A DNA stretch of 64,000 nucleotides. Source: Stappia taiwanensis. Lineage in GTDB: Bacteria > Pseudomonadota > Alphaproteobacteria > Rhizobiales > Stappiaceae. The position numbers and the translations under genes are program-made. Location: positions 248,001 through 312,000 of the forward strand of contig NZ_BMCR01000004.1 in NCBI RefSeq assembly GCF_014635285.1, in the 5' to 3' direction. Below are positions 1 to 9,184 of this stretch, in pieces. A model generated the notes under the pieces. It had not been told where the DNA came from and ran no database searches. It saw only the letters and a list, made by a program, of their open reading frames with translations. Each line of letters starts with the position of its first letter. Position 1 is the first letter of the stretch.

Positions 1-1509
1 GCCGAGTACCGCATCGACGACGTTCTGGTCGAAGGCACACGGCTCAGCCTCCACGCCGAGTACCAGTATGACGAACCGCGCGGCAACCAGGGTTTCTTCG
101 GCGCCCGGCTGCGCCTGCCGCTGCAGCGCGTGCTTGGCGGAGACGAGGGGCCGCAGCTCAGCCCGCTGGAAAAGCGCATGACCGAGACGGTGGTGCGCGA
201 CGTCGATATCGTCGCCCAGGGCGGCGCCTATGGCCGGGCGGTGACCGGCGTCGACGCGGCAACCGGCGCTGCGCTGAACGATCTCACGATCCTCGACGCG
301 AGCAGCGCCACGCTGGAAAGCGACATCGCGACCGCCGGCTCCGCCCGCCAGATCTTCGTCCATGGCGCCAACGGTCCGGTAAACATCTCCGGCACCATCA
401 ACTTGTCCGACAACCAGCGCGTGGCCGGCGCCTTCGACGTGCGCAACCCGCTGACCGGGCGCAGCGTGCGGGTGGGCGGCACCCATCTCAACGGCACCGA
501 TGCGGGCGCCGATATCTTCCAGATGGCCAATGACACCTCCGTCACCGGCTTCACGCTGACGGGCGGGCGGACGGCGATCTCCGCGCAAGGCGCGGACGGG
601 GTCACCGTGGCCGACCTGCGGCTGGCCGGTCAGGCGGTCGGCGGCATCAACGTGGAGAACGGCTCCGACCTGACGGTGAAGAACGTCGCCATGTCAAACA
701 TCAGCTTCTCCGGCGCCGATGGCTTCAGCAACTTCGACCCGACAGCATTGGTCAAGGGTGTGGGCCTGCGTCTCGACCGCGTTGACGGCGCCAATATTTC
801 CGGCGTTGCGATCGACCGGGTCGGCACTGGCTTCTTCGCCAATGTCTCGAAGAACCTCACCGTGCGCGACATGGCGATCACCGAGACCGCCAAGGAAGGC
901 GCCGTTTTCCACTATGTGCACAACGCTGATCTGGAGCGGCTGAACATCGACCGGACCGGGGCGGACGGCTTCGCCTTCGTCGCCTCCGGCGACATCGCCT
1001 ACCGCAACTCGTCCCTGACCAATCTCGGCGCGGTGACCAATCTTGGCAAGCGCAGCGGCATCAACATCAGCGGCTTCAGCGGCGACGGTTCGATCATCGT
1101 CGGCGCGGAATCGAACAAGGGTTACCACTTCGAGGGCCTGACGATCGCCAACGCCAGCAACAGCGGGATGATGATCCAGGAGATCCGAGATTCCGAGTTC
1201 CGCAACATCGCAATCTCCAACGTGGATGTCATCGGCATCCAGCTGATGCAGATGATGCACGCCTCTGACAATCTGACCTTCGCGGATGTCACCATCGACC
1301 GTGCCGCCAAGGCCGGCTTCTGGATGATGGGCACTTTCTCCGGAATGAACGGCAATGTGAGCGTGACCAACTCGGCTGCGGATTGCGGCCGCTCCCTCTA
1401 CATGGCCAGCGCGCTCAATCAGGCGGCGGGCGACGCCTTCTCGGTGAACGGCACGGAGATCACCAATGCCAACCTCACGAGCACCTGCGCCCAGGTGAGC
1501 AACTTCTAG
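1..1509 (+). CDS. Surface beta-helix protein with inverse-autotransporter-like barrel (5' truncated)
   Basis: The reading frame is open from base 1, so the start lies outside the window. The first ~45 residues (AEYRIDDVLVEG...GARLRLPL) alternate polar and hydrophobic residues like the last strands of an outer-membrane barrel. They are followed by LEKRMTETVVRDVDIV, which resembles the end of the intimin/invasin-type inverse autotransporter beta domain. The remaining ~440 residues are a right-handed parallel beta-helix made of many short repeats (GVTVADLRLAG, NLTVRDMAITE, GLTIANASNSG). The inferred role is a cell-surface passenger held by an N-terminal barrel, possibly an adhesin or polysaccharide-binding protein. 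No catalytic residues are recognised. A perfect hairpin follows the stop codon. Family assignment of the barrel is moderate because most of it is missing. Confidence 0.7.
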   Translation, partial: AEYRIDDVLVEGTRLSLHAEYQYDEPRGNQGFFGARLRLPLQRVLGGDEGPQLSPLEKRMTETVVRDVDIVAQGGAYGRAVTGVDAATGAALNDLTILDASSATLESDIATAGSARQIFVHGANGPVNISGTINLSDNQRVAGAFDVRNPLTGRSVRVGGTHLNGTDAGADIFQMANDTSVTGFTLTGGRTAISAQGADGVTVADLRLAGQAVGGINVENGSDLTVKNVAMSNISFSGADGFSNFDPTALVKGVGLRLDRVDGANISGVAIDRVGTGFFANVSKNLTVRDMAITETAKEGAVFHYVHNADLERLNIDRTGADGFAFVASGDIAYRNSSLTNLGAVTNLGKRSGINISGFSGDGSIIVGAESNKGYHFEGLTIANASNSGMMIQEIRDSEFRNIAISNVDVIGIQLMQMMHASDNLTFADVTIDRAAKAGFWMMGTFSGMNGNVSVTNSAADCGRSLYMASALNQAAGDAFSVNGTEITNANLTSTCAQVSNF

Positions 1510-1540
1510 GGACGACGCCACCTCTCCCGGACAGCAAATG

Positions 1541-1579
1541 CGCGGGGCCGTTTTCCGATCTGCGGAAAACGGCCCCGCG
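1541..1579 (+). terminator. Perfect 16-bp hairpin after the beta-helix gene
   Basis: Arms 1541-1556 and 1564-1579 (cgcggggccgttttcc / ggaaaacggccccgcg) pair perfectly around a 7-nt loop, 31 bases after the stop. There is no T tract on the plus strand, so it may act as a strong hairpin terminator or an mRNA 3' stabiliser. Confidence 0.6.
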
Positions 1580-1659
1580 TGCGTCTTGCCACGCCCGGTG
1601 ATCTGTGGCCATGTACGGCCTCAAATCCTGCCTTCATCACATTGTTTCTGGAGCATCTC

Positions 1660-3051
1660 ATGTCGCAGCTTGACCGGGTCCTCGCGCGGATCGACAGCGA
1701 TCTCGACACCTCGCTGAACCGTCTGTTCGACCTTCTGCGCATCAAGAGCATCTCGACCGATCCGGCCTACAAGGACGACTGCCGGCAGGCAGCCGAGTGG
1801 CTCGCCCGCGAACTCACCGAGATCGGCATTCCCGCCACCGTGCGCGACACCACCGGCCACCCGATGGTCGTCGGTCACCGCAAGGGCAAGGGAAAGCCCG
1901 GACCGCACGTGCTGTTCTACGGCCATTACGATGTCCAGCCGATCGATCCGATCGAATTGTGGGAGCAAGACCCCTTCGCCCCGCGCATCGTTACCCGCGA
2001 GGACGGCAGCAAGATGATCGTTGCCCGCGGCGCCGCCGACGACAAGGGCCAGTTGATGACCTTCGTGGAAGCGGCACGAGCCTTTATCGCCGAGACCGGC
2101 GACCTGCCGCTCTCCGTTTCGGTGCTGCTGGAGGGCGAGGAGGAATCCGGCTCGCCCTCGCTGCACCCCTTCCTCACCGCCAACAAGGACGAACTGTCCT
2201 GCGATCTGGCGCTGGTCTGCGACACGGGCATGTGGGACCGGGAGACGCCGGCGATCACCACCATGCTGCGCGGCATGGTGAAGGAGGAGGTGACCGTCAC
2301 CGCCGCCGACAAGGACCTGCATTCGGGCATGTTCGGCGGGGCGGCGCGCAATCCGATCCATGTGCTGACCAAGGCCCTTTCCGGGCTGCACGACGAGAAC
2401 GGCCGGGTGACCCTGCCCAATTTCTACGAGGGCGTCGTGGAAATGCCGGAAGACGTCACCGCCCTTTGGGACAGCCTCGGCTTCGACCATGAGGCCTTCC
2501 TCGGCGGCGTCGACCTGAAGGAGCCGGCGGGAGAGAAGGACCGCTCGGTTCTGGAGCAGATCTGGACCCGTCCGACCTGCGAGGTCAACGGCATCTGGGG
2601 GGGCTATACCGGCGCCGGTTTCAAGACCGTCATTCCCTCCGCCGCTCACGCCAAGATCTCGTTCCGGCTGACCGGCGACCAGGATCCCGATCAGGTCCGT
2701 CTGTCATTCCGCAGCTACGTGCGGGCGCAGATGCCGAGCGACTGCACCGTCACGTTCCACGACCAGAGCGGCAGCCCGGCGCTGCGCATGCCCTTCGACA
2801 GCCCGGCTCTTGCCAAGGGCCGCAAGGCGCTGGCGGACGAATGGGGGCGGGAAGCGGCGCTGATCGGCTGCGGCGGGTCGATCCCGATCGTCGGCGACTT
2901 CAAGACCATGCTCGGAATGGATTCCATGCTGATCGGCTTCGGCCTTGAGGACGATCAGGTGCATTCGCCGAACGAGAAGTATGAAATGACCAGCTTCCAC
3001 AAGGGCATTCGCTCCTGGGCGCGGGTGCTCGACGCCCTCGCCAAGGATTGA
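1660..3051 (+). CDS. M20 family metallopeptidase (dipeptidase)
   Basis: 463 residues, cytosolic, expected to hydrolyse dipeptides or similar amides with two metal ions. The M20 motifs are in order: GHYDVQP with H89 and D91, GAADDKGQ with the bridging Asp near 127, EGEEESGS with the catalytic Glu pair at 160-161, and HSGMFGGAARNP at the start of the dimerisation domain. The last third (GCGGSIPIVGDF) carries the C-terminal metal-site region. The start was put at the ATG at 1660 because GGAG lies 6 bases upstream; an in-frame start 27 codons earlier runs through the preceding hairpin and adds no conserved sequence. LOG follows 81 bases later on the same strand. The exact substrate is not visible. 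Confidence 0.88.
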   Translation: MSQLDRVLARIDSDLDTSLNRLFDLLRIKSISTDPAYKDDCRQAAEWLARELTEIGIPATVRDTTGHPMVVGHRKGKGKPGPHVLFYGHYDVQPIDPIELWEQDPFAPRIVTREDGSKMIVARGAADDKGQLMTFVEAARAFIAETGDLPLSVSVLLEGEEESGSPSLHPFLTANKDELSCDLALVCDTGMWDRETPAITTMLRGMVKEEVTVTAADKDLHSGMFGGAARNPIHVLTKALSGLHDENGRVTLPNFYEGVVEMPEDVTALWDSLGFDHEAFLGGVDLKEPAGEKDRSVLEQIWTRPTCEVNGIWGGYTGAGFKTVIPSAAHAKISFRLTGDQDPDQVRLSFRSYVRAQMPSDCTVTFHDQSGSPALRMPFDSPALAKGRKALADEWGREAALIGCGGSIPIVGDFKTMLGMDSMLIGFGLEDDQVHSPNEKYEMTSFHKGIRSWARVLDALAKD

Positions 3052-3076
3052 CCAGCGCCTTTGGGCAGCCTTGAGC

Positions 3077-3100
3077 CCGGCGCGCCCAGCGGCGCGCCGG
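3077..3100. other. Intergenic GC hairpin
   Basis: Perfect 10-bp stem (ccggcgcgcc / ggcgcgccgg) with loop cagc, between the M20 peptidase and LOG genes. There is no T tract. It could weaken read-through or protect the upstream message. Confidence 0.4.
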
Positions 3101-3132
3101 CGCACGCCCTCCCGAGAAAAAAGGACAGGCAG

Positions 3133-3714
3133 TTGAAATCCATTTGCGTTTTTTGCGGATCAAGCATGGGCGGACGCCCGGATTACCGGGCCGCCGCCGA
3201 ACAGGCAGGCCAGGCGATCGCCCGCAGCGGCCGCCGTCTCGTCTATGGCGGGGCGAAGGTCGGGCTGATGGGCGTTGTCGCCGATGCCGCCCTTGCCGCC
3301 GGCGGAGAGGTGGTTGGCGTGCTGCCCGTCTCCCTGCAGGAAAAGGAACTGGCCCATGAGGGGCTGACCGAGTTGCATGTGGTCAGCTCCATGCATGAAC
3401 GCAAGGCGATGATGGCGGACCTTTCCGACGGTTTCATCGCCCTGCCCGGCGGCGCCGGCACGCTGGAGGAGATTTTCGAGATCTGGACCTGGGGTCAGCT
3501 CGGCTATCACCGCAAGCCCTGCGGCTTTCTCAATGCCGCCGGCTATTACGATGGCCTCTTGAGCTTCCTCGACCTGCAGCGGGACGAGGAGTTCGTGCGC
3601 CCGGAAATGCGCGCGATGGTGATGGTCGACACCGATGCCGGCGGCCTGCTCGATGCGTTCGCCGCCTATCAGCCGCCGTCAACGCCGAAGTGGATCGAGC
3701 GCTCGCAAACCTGA
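3133..3714 (+). CDS. LOG family protein (nucleoside 5'-monophosphate phosphoribohydrolase, TIGR00730)
   Basis: 193 residues with a Rossmann-like fold. The family motif PGGAGTLEE (form PGGxGTxxE) and the N-terminal [10 protein letters not shown] pocket are present. Family members cleave cytokinin riboside 5'-monophosphates or AMP to the free base and ribose 5-phosphate, and the bacterial role is often purine nucleotide housekeeping. The start is taken as TTG at 3133, with AAGGA 7 bases upstream; an earlier in-frame start would run through the GC hairpin at 3077-3100. It follows the M20 peptidase closely and may share its transcript. The substrate is inferred from the family. Confidence 0.85.
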   Translation: MKSICVFCGSSMGGRPDYRAAAEQAGQAIARSGRRLVYGGAKVGLMGVVADAALAAGGEVVGVLPVSLQEKELAHEGLTELHVVSSMHERKAMMADLSDGFIALPGGAGTLEEIFEIWTWGQLGYHRKPCGFLNAAGYYDGLLSFLDLQRDEEFVRPEMRAMVMVDTDAGGLLDAFAAYQPPSTPKWIERSQT

Positions 3715-3749
3715 GCGAGGCGGAAAAGATGCCTGCTGGCGCCGGCGCT

Positions 3750-4430
3750 TCAGCCGAGCGCCAGCAGCCCGTTCAGATCGGTCAGCACCGCCGCCGGCGG
3801 CAGATCGGCATATTCATCGGCCGCGCCCGTGCGGTTGACCCAGACCGTGCGGAAGCCGAAGGCGCTCGCGCCGGCGATGTCCCAGCGGTTCGATGACTGG
3901 AACGACACGGTTTCCGGATAGATGCGGAACTGGTTGGTGACCAGTTCATAAACGTCCTGGCGGGTCTTGTAGGTTCGCAGGATATCGGTGGAGAACACCT
4001 CGTCCAGCAAGTCCTCGATGCCGGCGGCCCGCGCCGCCGCTTCCAGCATCTGCGGCGAACCGTTCGACAGGATCGCCAACCGGTGCCCCTCATCCTTCAA
4101 CCGCTTCAGAACCGTCGGCACCTCCGGATAGCAATCCAGCTTCCAGTAGGCGTCGAGCAGCTTGCGCCGCAGCTCCGGGTTTTCCATGCCGACGATGGAA
4201 AAGGCGGTGTCGAGCGCCTGTTCGGTCAGCGACCAGAAATCGACATAGCGATCCATCAACGCCCGGGTCCAGGAATACTCAAGCTGCTTTTCCCGCCAGA
4301 TCACCGACAGGCGTAGCGCCTCCGGGCCCATCCCGCTCGCGTGACGGCGTACCGCCGCATGAACGTCGAACAGCGTTCCATAGGCGTCGAACACATAGGC
4401 CGAGATCGGCTTTTGCGGGGAGAGAGACAT
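3750..4430 (-). CDS. Haloacid dehalogenase type II (L-2-haloacid dehalogenase family)
   Basis: 226 residues. The HAD nucleophile is D15 in VFDAYGTLFDV. The type II signatures LSNGSPQML and SSNRWDIAGA match those around the substrate Ser-Asn and the late Ser-Asn-x-Trp-Asp segment of L-2-haloacid dehalogenases. The family hydrolyses L-2-haloalkanoates to D-2-hydroxyacids through an aspartyl-ester intermediate in the cytosol. Many genome-encoded members have untested substrates, so the in vivo reaction is uncertain. It is a single gene, convergent with LOG and divergent from the class IV aminotransferase. Confidence 0.85.
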   Translation of the reverse strand: MSLSPQKPISAYVFDAYGTLFDVHAAVRRHASGMGPEALRLSVIWREKQLEYSWTRALMDRYVDFWSLTEQALDTAFSIVGMENPELRRKLLDAYWKLDCYPEVPTVLKRLKDEGHRLAILSNGSPQMLEAAARAAGIEDLLDEVFSTDILRTYKTRQDVYELVTNQFRIYPETVSFQSSNRWDIAGASAFGFRTVWVNRTGAADEYADLPPAAVLTDLNGLLALG

Positions 4431-4878
4431 GATGACCCTTTGCGCAGCATGCTTTTTTCTTGTTCAGACGCCAAGAAAACAGCCATCCCGGACCAAGGTC
4501 AATGCTTTTGTGCGCCGCAAAAAGTCGCGTTCTCCGAACCGGCAACGCCCCCTGCGACCTGCCTTGCGCCGTGCAGCGGATCGGCCCGATTCGCGCCGAA
4601 CTCCCGGAAGATGCCCATTCCTGGCGATCGACCTGCGGCAAAAATGCCGCCGCCGCCTGCGGCGCTCGCCCGCTTCGCGGCTTCGCCGCCAATCGCTGGA
4701 TTTCTTTCAAATTCAGGCGCTTCACGAAAAAAATCCCGGATCTCGACGCCACCACAGAACATTGTGGTTGTTTTTTCCCTTCGCGGTAGCAAGGCCTTGA
4801 CCTTGTCGCGCGAAGGGCGTTCGATCCGGCGATGAACCGACCGGCCGCCAAGCGCCGGCGCCAACACGGGAGACGCCC
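4431..4878. other. 448-bp divergent intergenic region
   Basis: Lies between the dehalogenase and the aminotransferase and has no convincing gene. It contains a small hairpin GCGGCA-aaaa-TGCCGC at 4635-4650. It also has a plus-strand terminator-like hairpin ACCACA-gaacat-TGTGGT at 4751-4768 followed by tg and six T. A short transcript ending there, or attenuation of the aminotransferase message, is possible. Open frames here have no SD sequence and no recognisable protein features. Confidence 0.5.
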
Positions 4879-5742
4879 ATGACCGAGAGGTCGACCACCT
4901 GGAACTGGATTGACGGCGAATGGCATCCGGGAAATCCGCCGATCATCGGACCGCGCAGCCACGCCTCCTGGCTCGGCTCCAGCGTGTTCGACGGTGCCCG
5001 CGCGTTCGAAGGGCTCACCCCGGACCTGGATCTGCATTGCCAGCGGGTGAATGACTCCGCCCGGGCGCTTGGGCTGACGCCGACCATGACGGTCGCGCGG
5101 ATGATGGAACTCACCCGTGAAGGGCTGACGCGCTTCAACGCCGAGGATGCCGTCTACATCAAGCCCTATTACTGGGCGGAAGGCGAAGGCATCGGCACCA
5201 TCGCACCGGACCCGGAGAGCACCCGTTTCTGCCTGTGCCTGTTCGAAGCGCCGATGGCCCCGGAAGGCACCGCGATCTCCCTCACCCTCTCTCCGTTCCG
5301 CCGTCCGACGCTGGAGACCATGCCGGTCAACGCCAAGGCCGGTTGCCTCTACCCCAACAACGCCCGCGCCATCGTCGAGGCCAAGGGGCGCGGATTCGAC
5401 AATGCCATCGTGCTCGACATGCTCGGCAACGTCGCGGAGCTGACCACGGCCAATGTGTTCATGGTCAAGGACGGGGTGGTGCTGACGCCGGCCTGGAACG
5501 GCACCTTCCTCAATGGCATCACCCGGCAGCGGATCATCGGCCTGCTGCGCGCCGATGGCTATCAGGTCGAGGAACGGACCCTTGGCTACGGCGACTTCCT
5601 CGATGCGGACGAAATCTTCTCGACCGGCAACTATTTCAAGGTGGTGCCGGTCAAGCGGATCGAGGACCGTGAGCTTACGCCCGGTCCGGTGGCCGCCCGA
5701 GCCCGGGAGCTCTACTGGGAATTCGCCAAGAGCGCACAGTGA
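4879..5742 (+). CDS. Branched-chain-type aminotransferase, PLP fold type IV
   Basis: 287 residues, a normal length for the IlvE/DAAT/ADCL superfamily. PLP would bind K153 in MPVNAKAGCLYPNN, and the cofactor-contacting Glu lies in NVAELTTANVF. The N-terminal segment LGSSVFDGARAFEG is the usual class IV substrate-pocket motif. The enzyme should transfer an amino group between 2-oxoglutarate/glutamate and a branched-chain or related oxo acid. A D-amino-acid or aminodeoxychorismate activity cannot be excluded from sequence alone. The ATG start has a GGGAG sequence 6-7 bases upstream. It converges with the MFS gene 27 bases downstream. Confidence 0.85.
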   Translation: MTERSTTWNWIDGEWHPGNPPIIGPRSHASWLGSSVFDGARAFEGLTPDLDLHCQRVNDSARALGLTPTMTVARMMELTREGLTRFNAEDAVYIKPYYWAEGEGIGTIAPDPESTRFCLCLFEAPMAPEGTAISLTLSPFRRPTLETMPVNAKAGCLYPNNARAIVEAKGRGFDNAIVLDMLGNVAELTTANVFMVKDGVVLTPAWNGTFLNGITRQRIIGLLRADGYQVEERTLGYGDFLDADEIFSTGNYFKVVPVKRIEDRELTPGPVAARARELYWEFAKSAQ

Positions 5743-5769
5743 CCAGGCGCTGACGTTGGCGAGGGCGGA

Positions 5770-6984
5770 TCAGCCGACCTCCTCCCCCCCGATCCCGACA
5801 AGGCCGGCGGCCAGGACAAGCGCCGCCGCGGCCGCCAGGGAGGGCAGGACGAAACTGCCCGACAGATCGGCGCCGACACCGGCAAGCACCGGGCCAATCG
5901 CTTGCCCGGCGCCGAAACAGGCGGTCATCACCCCCAGCGCCTTGCGCGGATTGGCGGCGGACAAGCGCCGCGCCTCCAGCAGGCCAAGGGCGGTGATCCC
6001 CATGAAGGTGCTGCCGAACAGGATCGCGGCCAGCACGAAGCCGCCAACACCGCTGACCGTGACACTGGCCACCACCCCCACGGCCTCCAGCACGCAGGCA
6101 AGCGCGAAGGCCCGCCCGCCGCCGATCCGGGCCGCAACGCGGTTCCACACCAGGATCGAGATCGCCGCGCACAGGCCCACCAGCGCCCAGATAGGGGCCT
6201 CCAGAGCGGCCAGCCCCTCGCTGGTCCTGAGGATCGTCGTCAGGAAGGTTGCCGTCACCACATAGCCGACGCCGAACAACCCATAGGCGAGAGACAGACG
6301 CAGCAGCGCCGCCGATGGGGCCGGAGCCGCCATCGCGCCGTTGCCCCCCTGCCCGGTCGCCACGCTCCGCGCCGCGCTTGCCGCGCCTTCGGGCGGCCGC
6401 GTGCCGCCAGCTCTGCGATGTGCCCCGAGGCTGATCCCGACAAGCAGGCAGAGAAGTGCCGACACCGCGCCGGCGGACAGCCACAGGCCCGGCCACGAAA
6501 CACCAAGGCGCGACAGCGTGCCGACCACCGCAGCCGACAGCGCGATGCCGAGACCCACGCCGGCGAAATGCACCGCCGACAGGCCCGGGCGGCCCTCCCG
6601 CGCCAGTTGTTCGAGCACAAGCACCGAGGAAAACACCAGCACATAGGCGCTCGCCACACCGCCGGCGAAGCGGACCAGCGACAGAAACAGAAGACTGTCG
6701 CCGAGCCCCATCACCGCCGAGGTGACGGCGCTGGCGGCAAGCGCCAGGAAGAAACCGCGCCGCAGGTGATCGGTGCCGCCACGCATCGCGGCCAAGGCGC
6801 CCGCCAGATAGCCGAGATAGTTGGCGGAGGCGATCAACCCGCCTTCGGCGGCGCTGAGCGGGATCCCCTCGATCATGAAGGGAAGCAGCGGCGTCAGTGC
6901 GAACCGGCCAATACCCATCGCCGCCGCCATGGCGAACAGCCCAGCCAGCGCCGTGCGCAGCGGCGAGCCCCCCGCCTCGCTCAC
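5770..6984 (-). CDS. YbfB/YjiJ family MFS transporter
   Basis: 404 residues with about 12 hydrophobic segments. The N-terminal GIGRFALTPLLPFM followed by an ANYLGYLAG helix is typical of the YbfB/YjiJ branch of the major facilitator superfamily, inner-membrane secondary transporters of unknown substrate. The central loop, around residues 190-220, is charged and low in complexity (Ala/Gly/Arg rich), as expected between the two six-helix halves. It is transcribed alone and converges with the aminotransferase. No regulator adjoins it directly; the LuxR gene upstream is on the same strand but is separated by a terminator. Confidence 0.85.
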   Translation of the reverse strand: MSEAGGSPLRTALAGLFAMAAAMGIGRFALTPLLPFMIEGIPLSAAEGGLIASANYLGYLAGALAAMRGGTDHLRRGFFLALAASAVTSAVMGLGDSLLFLSLVRFAGGVASAYVLVFSSVLVLEQLAREGRPGLSAVHFAGVGLGIALSAAVVGTLSRLGVSWPGLWLSAGAVSALLCLLVGISLGAHRRAGGTRPPEGAASAARSVATGQGGNGAMAAPAPSAALLRLSLAYGLFGVGYVVTATFLTTILRTSEGLAALEAPIWALVGLCAAISILVWNRVAARIGGGRAFALACVLEAVGVVASVTVSGVGGFVLAAILFGSTFMGITALGLLEARRLSAANPRKALGVMTACFGAGQAIGPVLAGVGADLSGSFVLPSLAAAAALVLAAGLVGIGGEEVG

Positions 6985-7311
6985 AGGCGGCCCTCGCCTG
7001 CCGGGGTGCGGACCTCAGGCAAGACCAACACGGAACACCCGCCTGACTTTTGCCACACCGACAAACGGCAGGATCGTTCCTGCATCGTTCCTTTGCTCAC
7101 CCGACCGCCCCCCAACAATCATCGTCAACCAACCACCGCCAACCCGACCGCGGCGCGTGTTCCGGGCGACTCGATGACATGGGCGCAAGTTCAGCGCCTT
7201 CGGCACCCGAATGCAACGGCTGAGGGAGCGCACGTGTGACGTGAGGGAGAATGGCGGAGAACGCCCTGTTAAAACCGGCACCGCTGCACGGTGCCAGGCT
7301 TAGGGCCGTTC
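6985..7311. other. 327-bp gap between luxR-type gene and MFS gene
   Basis: Holds the terminator of the LuxR-type gene (7271-7295) and, beyond it, the likely promoter region of the MFS gene. No supported coding sequence. Confidence 0.5.
7271..7295 (-). terminator. Intrinsic terminator of the LuxR-type gene
   Basis: On the minus strand the stem GGCACCG-tgcag-CGGTGCC is followed by GGTTTTAAC, 16 bases after the LuxR stop codon. Stem of 7 bp with a short T run. Confidence 0.65.
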
Positions 7312-8013
7312 TCAGAGGCGGATCTGGCCGTAGCGCAGGGCCTCGACCACCGTATGCGTCTTGTTGGACGCATTGAGCTTGGCGCTGGCGTTTTGCAGAT
7401 GTGCATGAACCGTGCGCTGGGAGATCTCCAACAGGCTGGCGATGTCATTCGCGGTCTTGCCGAGCGCGGTCAGTTCCAGCACCCGTCGCTCGCGCGCGGA
7501 CAAATCGCCCGGCCGCTGGGTGGAGATCACCCCCAACTCGATCAGCCGCCGGAATGCGGCGTTGCAGATCAGCTCCAGGTTCGACAATTCGAGCTTGCCA
7601 CCGTTGATCCGCGCACCGCCACCCAGAACCAGTGCCTGGAAGGGATGGGCCTCCGTGATCGGTACCACCACCACCTGGGAGTCCGCGCCGATCGAGGCGA
7701 ACAGCTCCGAATGGGTGGTGTCTCCGGCCGTCACATCCCAGATGAACGCCCGCGAGCGCATCAGCCCCAGCATCAGCGCGCTGTCTTCCGCGTCGATGCC
7801 CGAACGCTCGATCCCACCGAGCCGCTCATCCGCCCACCTGAGGCGGTGTACCAGCCCTTCGATCGGCCGGTTGGGCATCGGCAGGCCGGTCACCAGGATA
7901 TGAGAGGCACCCATCCGGCGCAGCTGCGCCTCAATGACATCCAGAACGTGCTTGCCGGTCTGAGCCTCTGCAATCGCCGCAGCCTTTGACTGAATCTCTG
8001 TCGGGTCGGCCAT
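7312..8013 (-). CDS. LuxR-family transcriptional regulator
   Basis: 233 residues. The last ~65 residues are a clear GerE/LuxR helix-turn-helix (LSARERRVLELTALGKT, then ISQRTVHAHLQNASAKLN). The first ~160 residues fit the size and strand/helix pattern of the autoinducer-binding fold (SRAFIWDVTAG, VVVPITEAHPFQALVLGG), but the invariant Trp/Tyr/Asp set of acyl-homoserine-lactone receptors is not all evident. The ligand may therefore differ, or the domain may be degenerate. No luxI-type synthase is in the window, so it would be a LuxR solo here. Start at ATG 8013, preceded by AAAGG. A terminator follows the stop. Confidence 0.8.
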   Translation of the reverse strand: MADPTEIQSKAAAIAEAQTGKHVLDVIEAQLRRMGASHILVTGLPMPNRPIEGLVHRLRWADERLGGIERSGIDAEDSALMLGLMRSRAFIWDVTAGDTTHSELFASIGADSQVVVVPITEAHPFQALVLGGGARINGGKLELSNLELICNAAFRRLIELGVISTQRPGDLSARERRVLELTALGKTANDIASLLEISQRTVHAHLQNASAKLNASNKTHTVVEALRYGQIRL

Positions 8014-8515
8014 GGTTCTGCCTTTCAGTGAGCAACGTCGTCGGAGCCTATCCAGCGCGAGAGAAACTCGCCCTGATGATTCCCCCGCAATTCTCTGGCT
8101 TTCTCTGATCCGGACAGCCACCCGGAACCTGCAGACAGAGTCACACCGCCACCTTCTCAGCGGAACAAATGCCAACTCTGCCATCGTCAAAACTAAGAAC
8201 AGGAAGATACACGTTAACTGGCGGACGATCCAGATTCTTCGCAATTCAGCCCGAATGAGGAACGCAATCTTCCGTAACGATTCCCAATCACATCATCGCA
8301 CTATATTAGTGTCCAATACCATTTCAATCAACCAAAGATTGCGCCCCTGACGGCGCTTCGCACCAGTTATCCACGCCCCTTGTCCGCCCCCCTGGCGCCA
8401 TGGCCCTTGCCTTGCCGGCTCACCCCGATGCACAAAAGGCCCCCTCGCATTGCCTTCCCGCGAGAGGATCGGTCGATTCGCACCGTCAATCTAGCGTAAC
8501 TCTTTGAAAGATATC
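8014..8515. other. 502-bp divergent promoter region
   Basis: Separates the LuxR-type gene from the lipoprotein gene. The middle (about 8190-8340) is clearly AT-richer than its surroundings, as expected for two divergent promoters. No palindrome convincing enough to call a lux-type box, and no supported gene. Confidence 0.45.
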
Positions 8516-9100
8516 ATGCGCTCCGCACTTCCCCTTATATGTTCCGTCCTTGCGGCATTCGTCGCCGCTTGCTCGCCCACCTTCGAGGACACCGGCCCGG
8601 TCATCGTCGCCCGCACCTCAGATGTTACGCTGGTGCAAATTTCCGAGGCCGGGGTGGGCAACCTGAACGGGCAGACCGCCTATTCCTCGAAGGCCATCCA
8701 GGCAGCGCTTCCCGGTTTCACCACCGAGGGTCTGCAATCCGCGACGGAGAACAGGACGGAATGGGCCATCGGCGCGTTCAACTCCGACGGTTTCCAGGTG
8801 CTGCAGGTGTTCAAGGGCGCAAACGGAAAAATTCGCGAGGTGCATGGGGTGACCCATCACCTGCAGGGGCCGAACGGCGAGCGGATCGGCATGACCTTCT
8901 CCGAGGTCGGCAGCCGCCGCAGTGACTGCCGGGTCGGCCGCAACCTTTGGCGCGGCATGGCCATCTGCAAGTCGAGAGGCGCGGACCGGGTCACCCTGGT
9001 CTATGCGATTTCGCAATACGCCGGCCCGTTCGACCGACTGCCGCCGAGCGACCAACTGAACAAGGCGATGATCCAGCGCATCATCTGGACCGCTCCCTGA
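8516..9100 (+). CDS. DUF1131-like (YfeY-type) lipoprotein
   Basis: 194 residues. The N-terminus MRSALPLICSVLAAFVAAC is a lipoprotein signal with lipobox VAAC, so C19 would be acylated. The mature part (SDVTLVQISEAGVGNLNG, AALPGFTTEGLQSATEN, and a Cys pair in RSDCRVGRNLWRGMAIC) looks like the DUF1131 family, whose E. coli member YfeY is an RpoE-regulated outer-membrane lipoprotein of unknown function. ATG 8516 is preferred over a TTG four codons earlier because the signal peptide begins there. The Tat-exported beta-helix gene follows 84 bases downstream on the same strand. Confidence 0.75.
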   Translation: MRSALPLICSVLAAFVAACSPTFEDTGPVIVARTSDVTLVQISEAGVGNLNGQTAYSSKAIQAALPGFTTEGLQSATENRTEWAIGAFNSDGFQVLQVFKGANGKIREVHGVTHHLQGPNGERIGMTFSEVGSRRSDCRVGRNLWRGMAICKSRGADRVTLVYAISQYAGPFDRLPPSDQLNKAMIQRIIWTAP

Positions 9101-9184
9101 TCCATCTGCCGGGTCTGTCCCGGATCGGCACAGCCGGTTCGGCACGCCTCTTGCGCCCCACGGCGGGAACAAGAGGCAGATGGC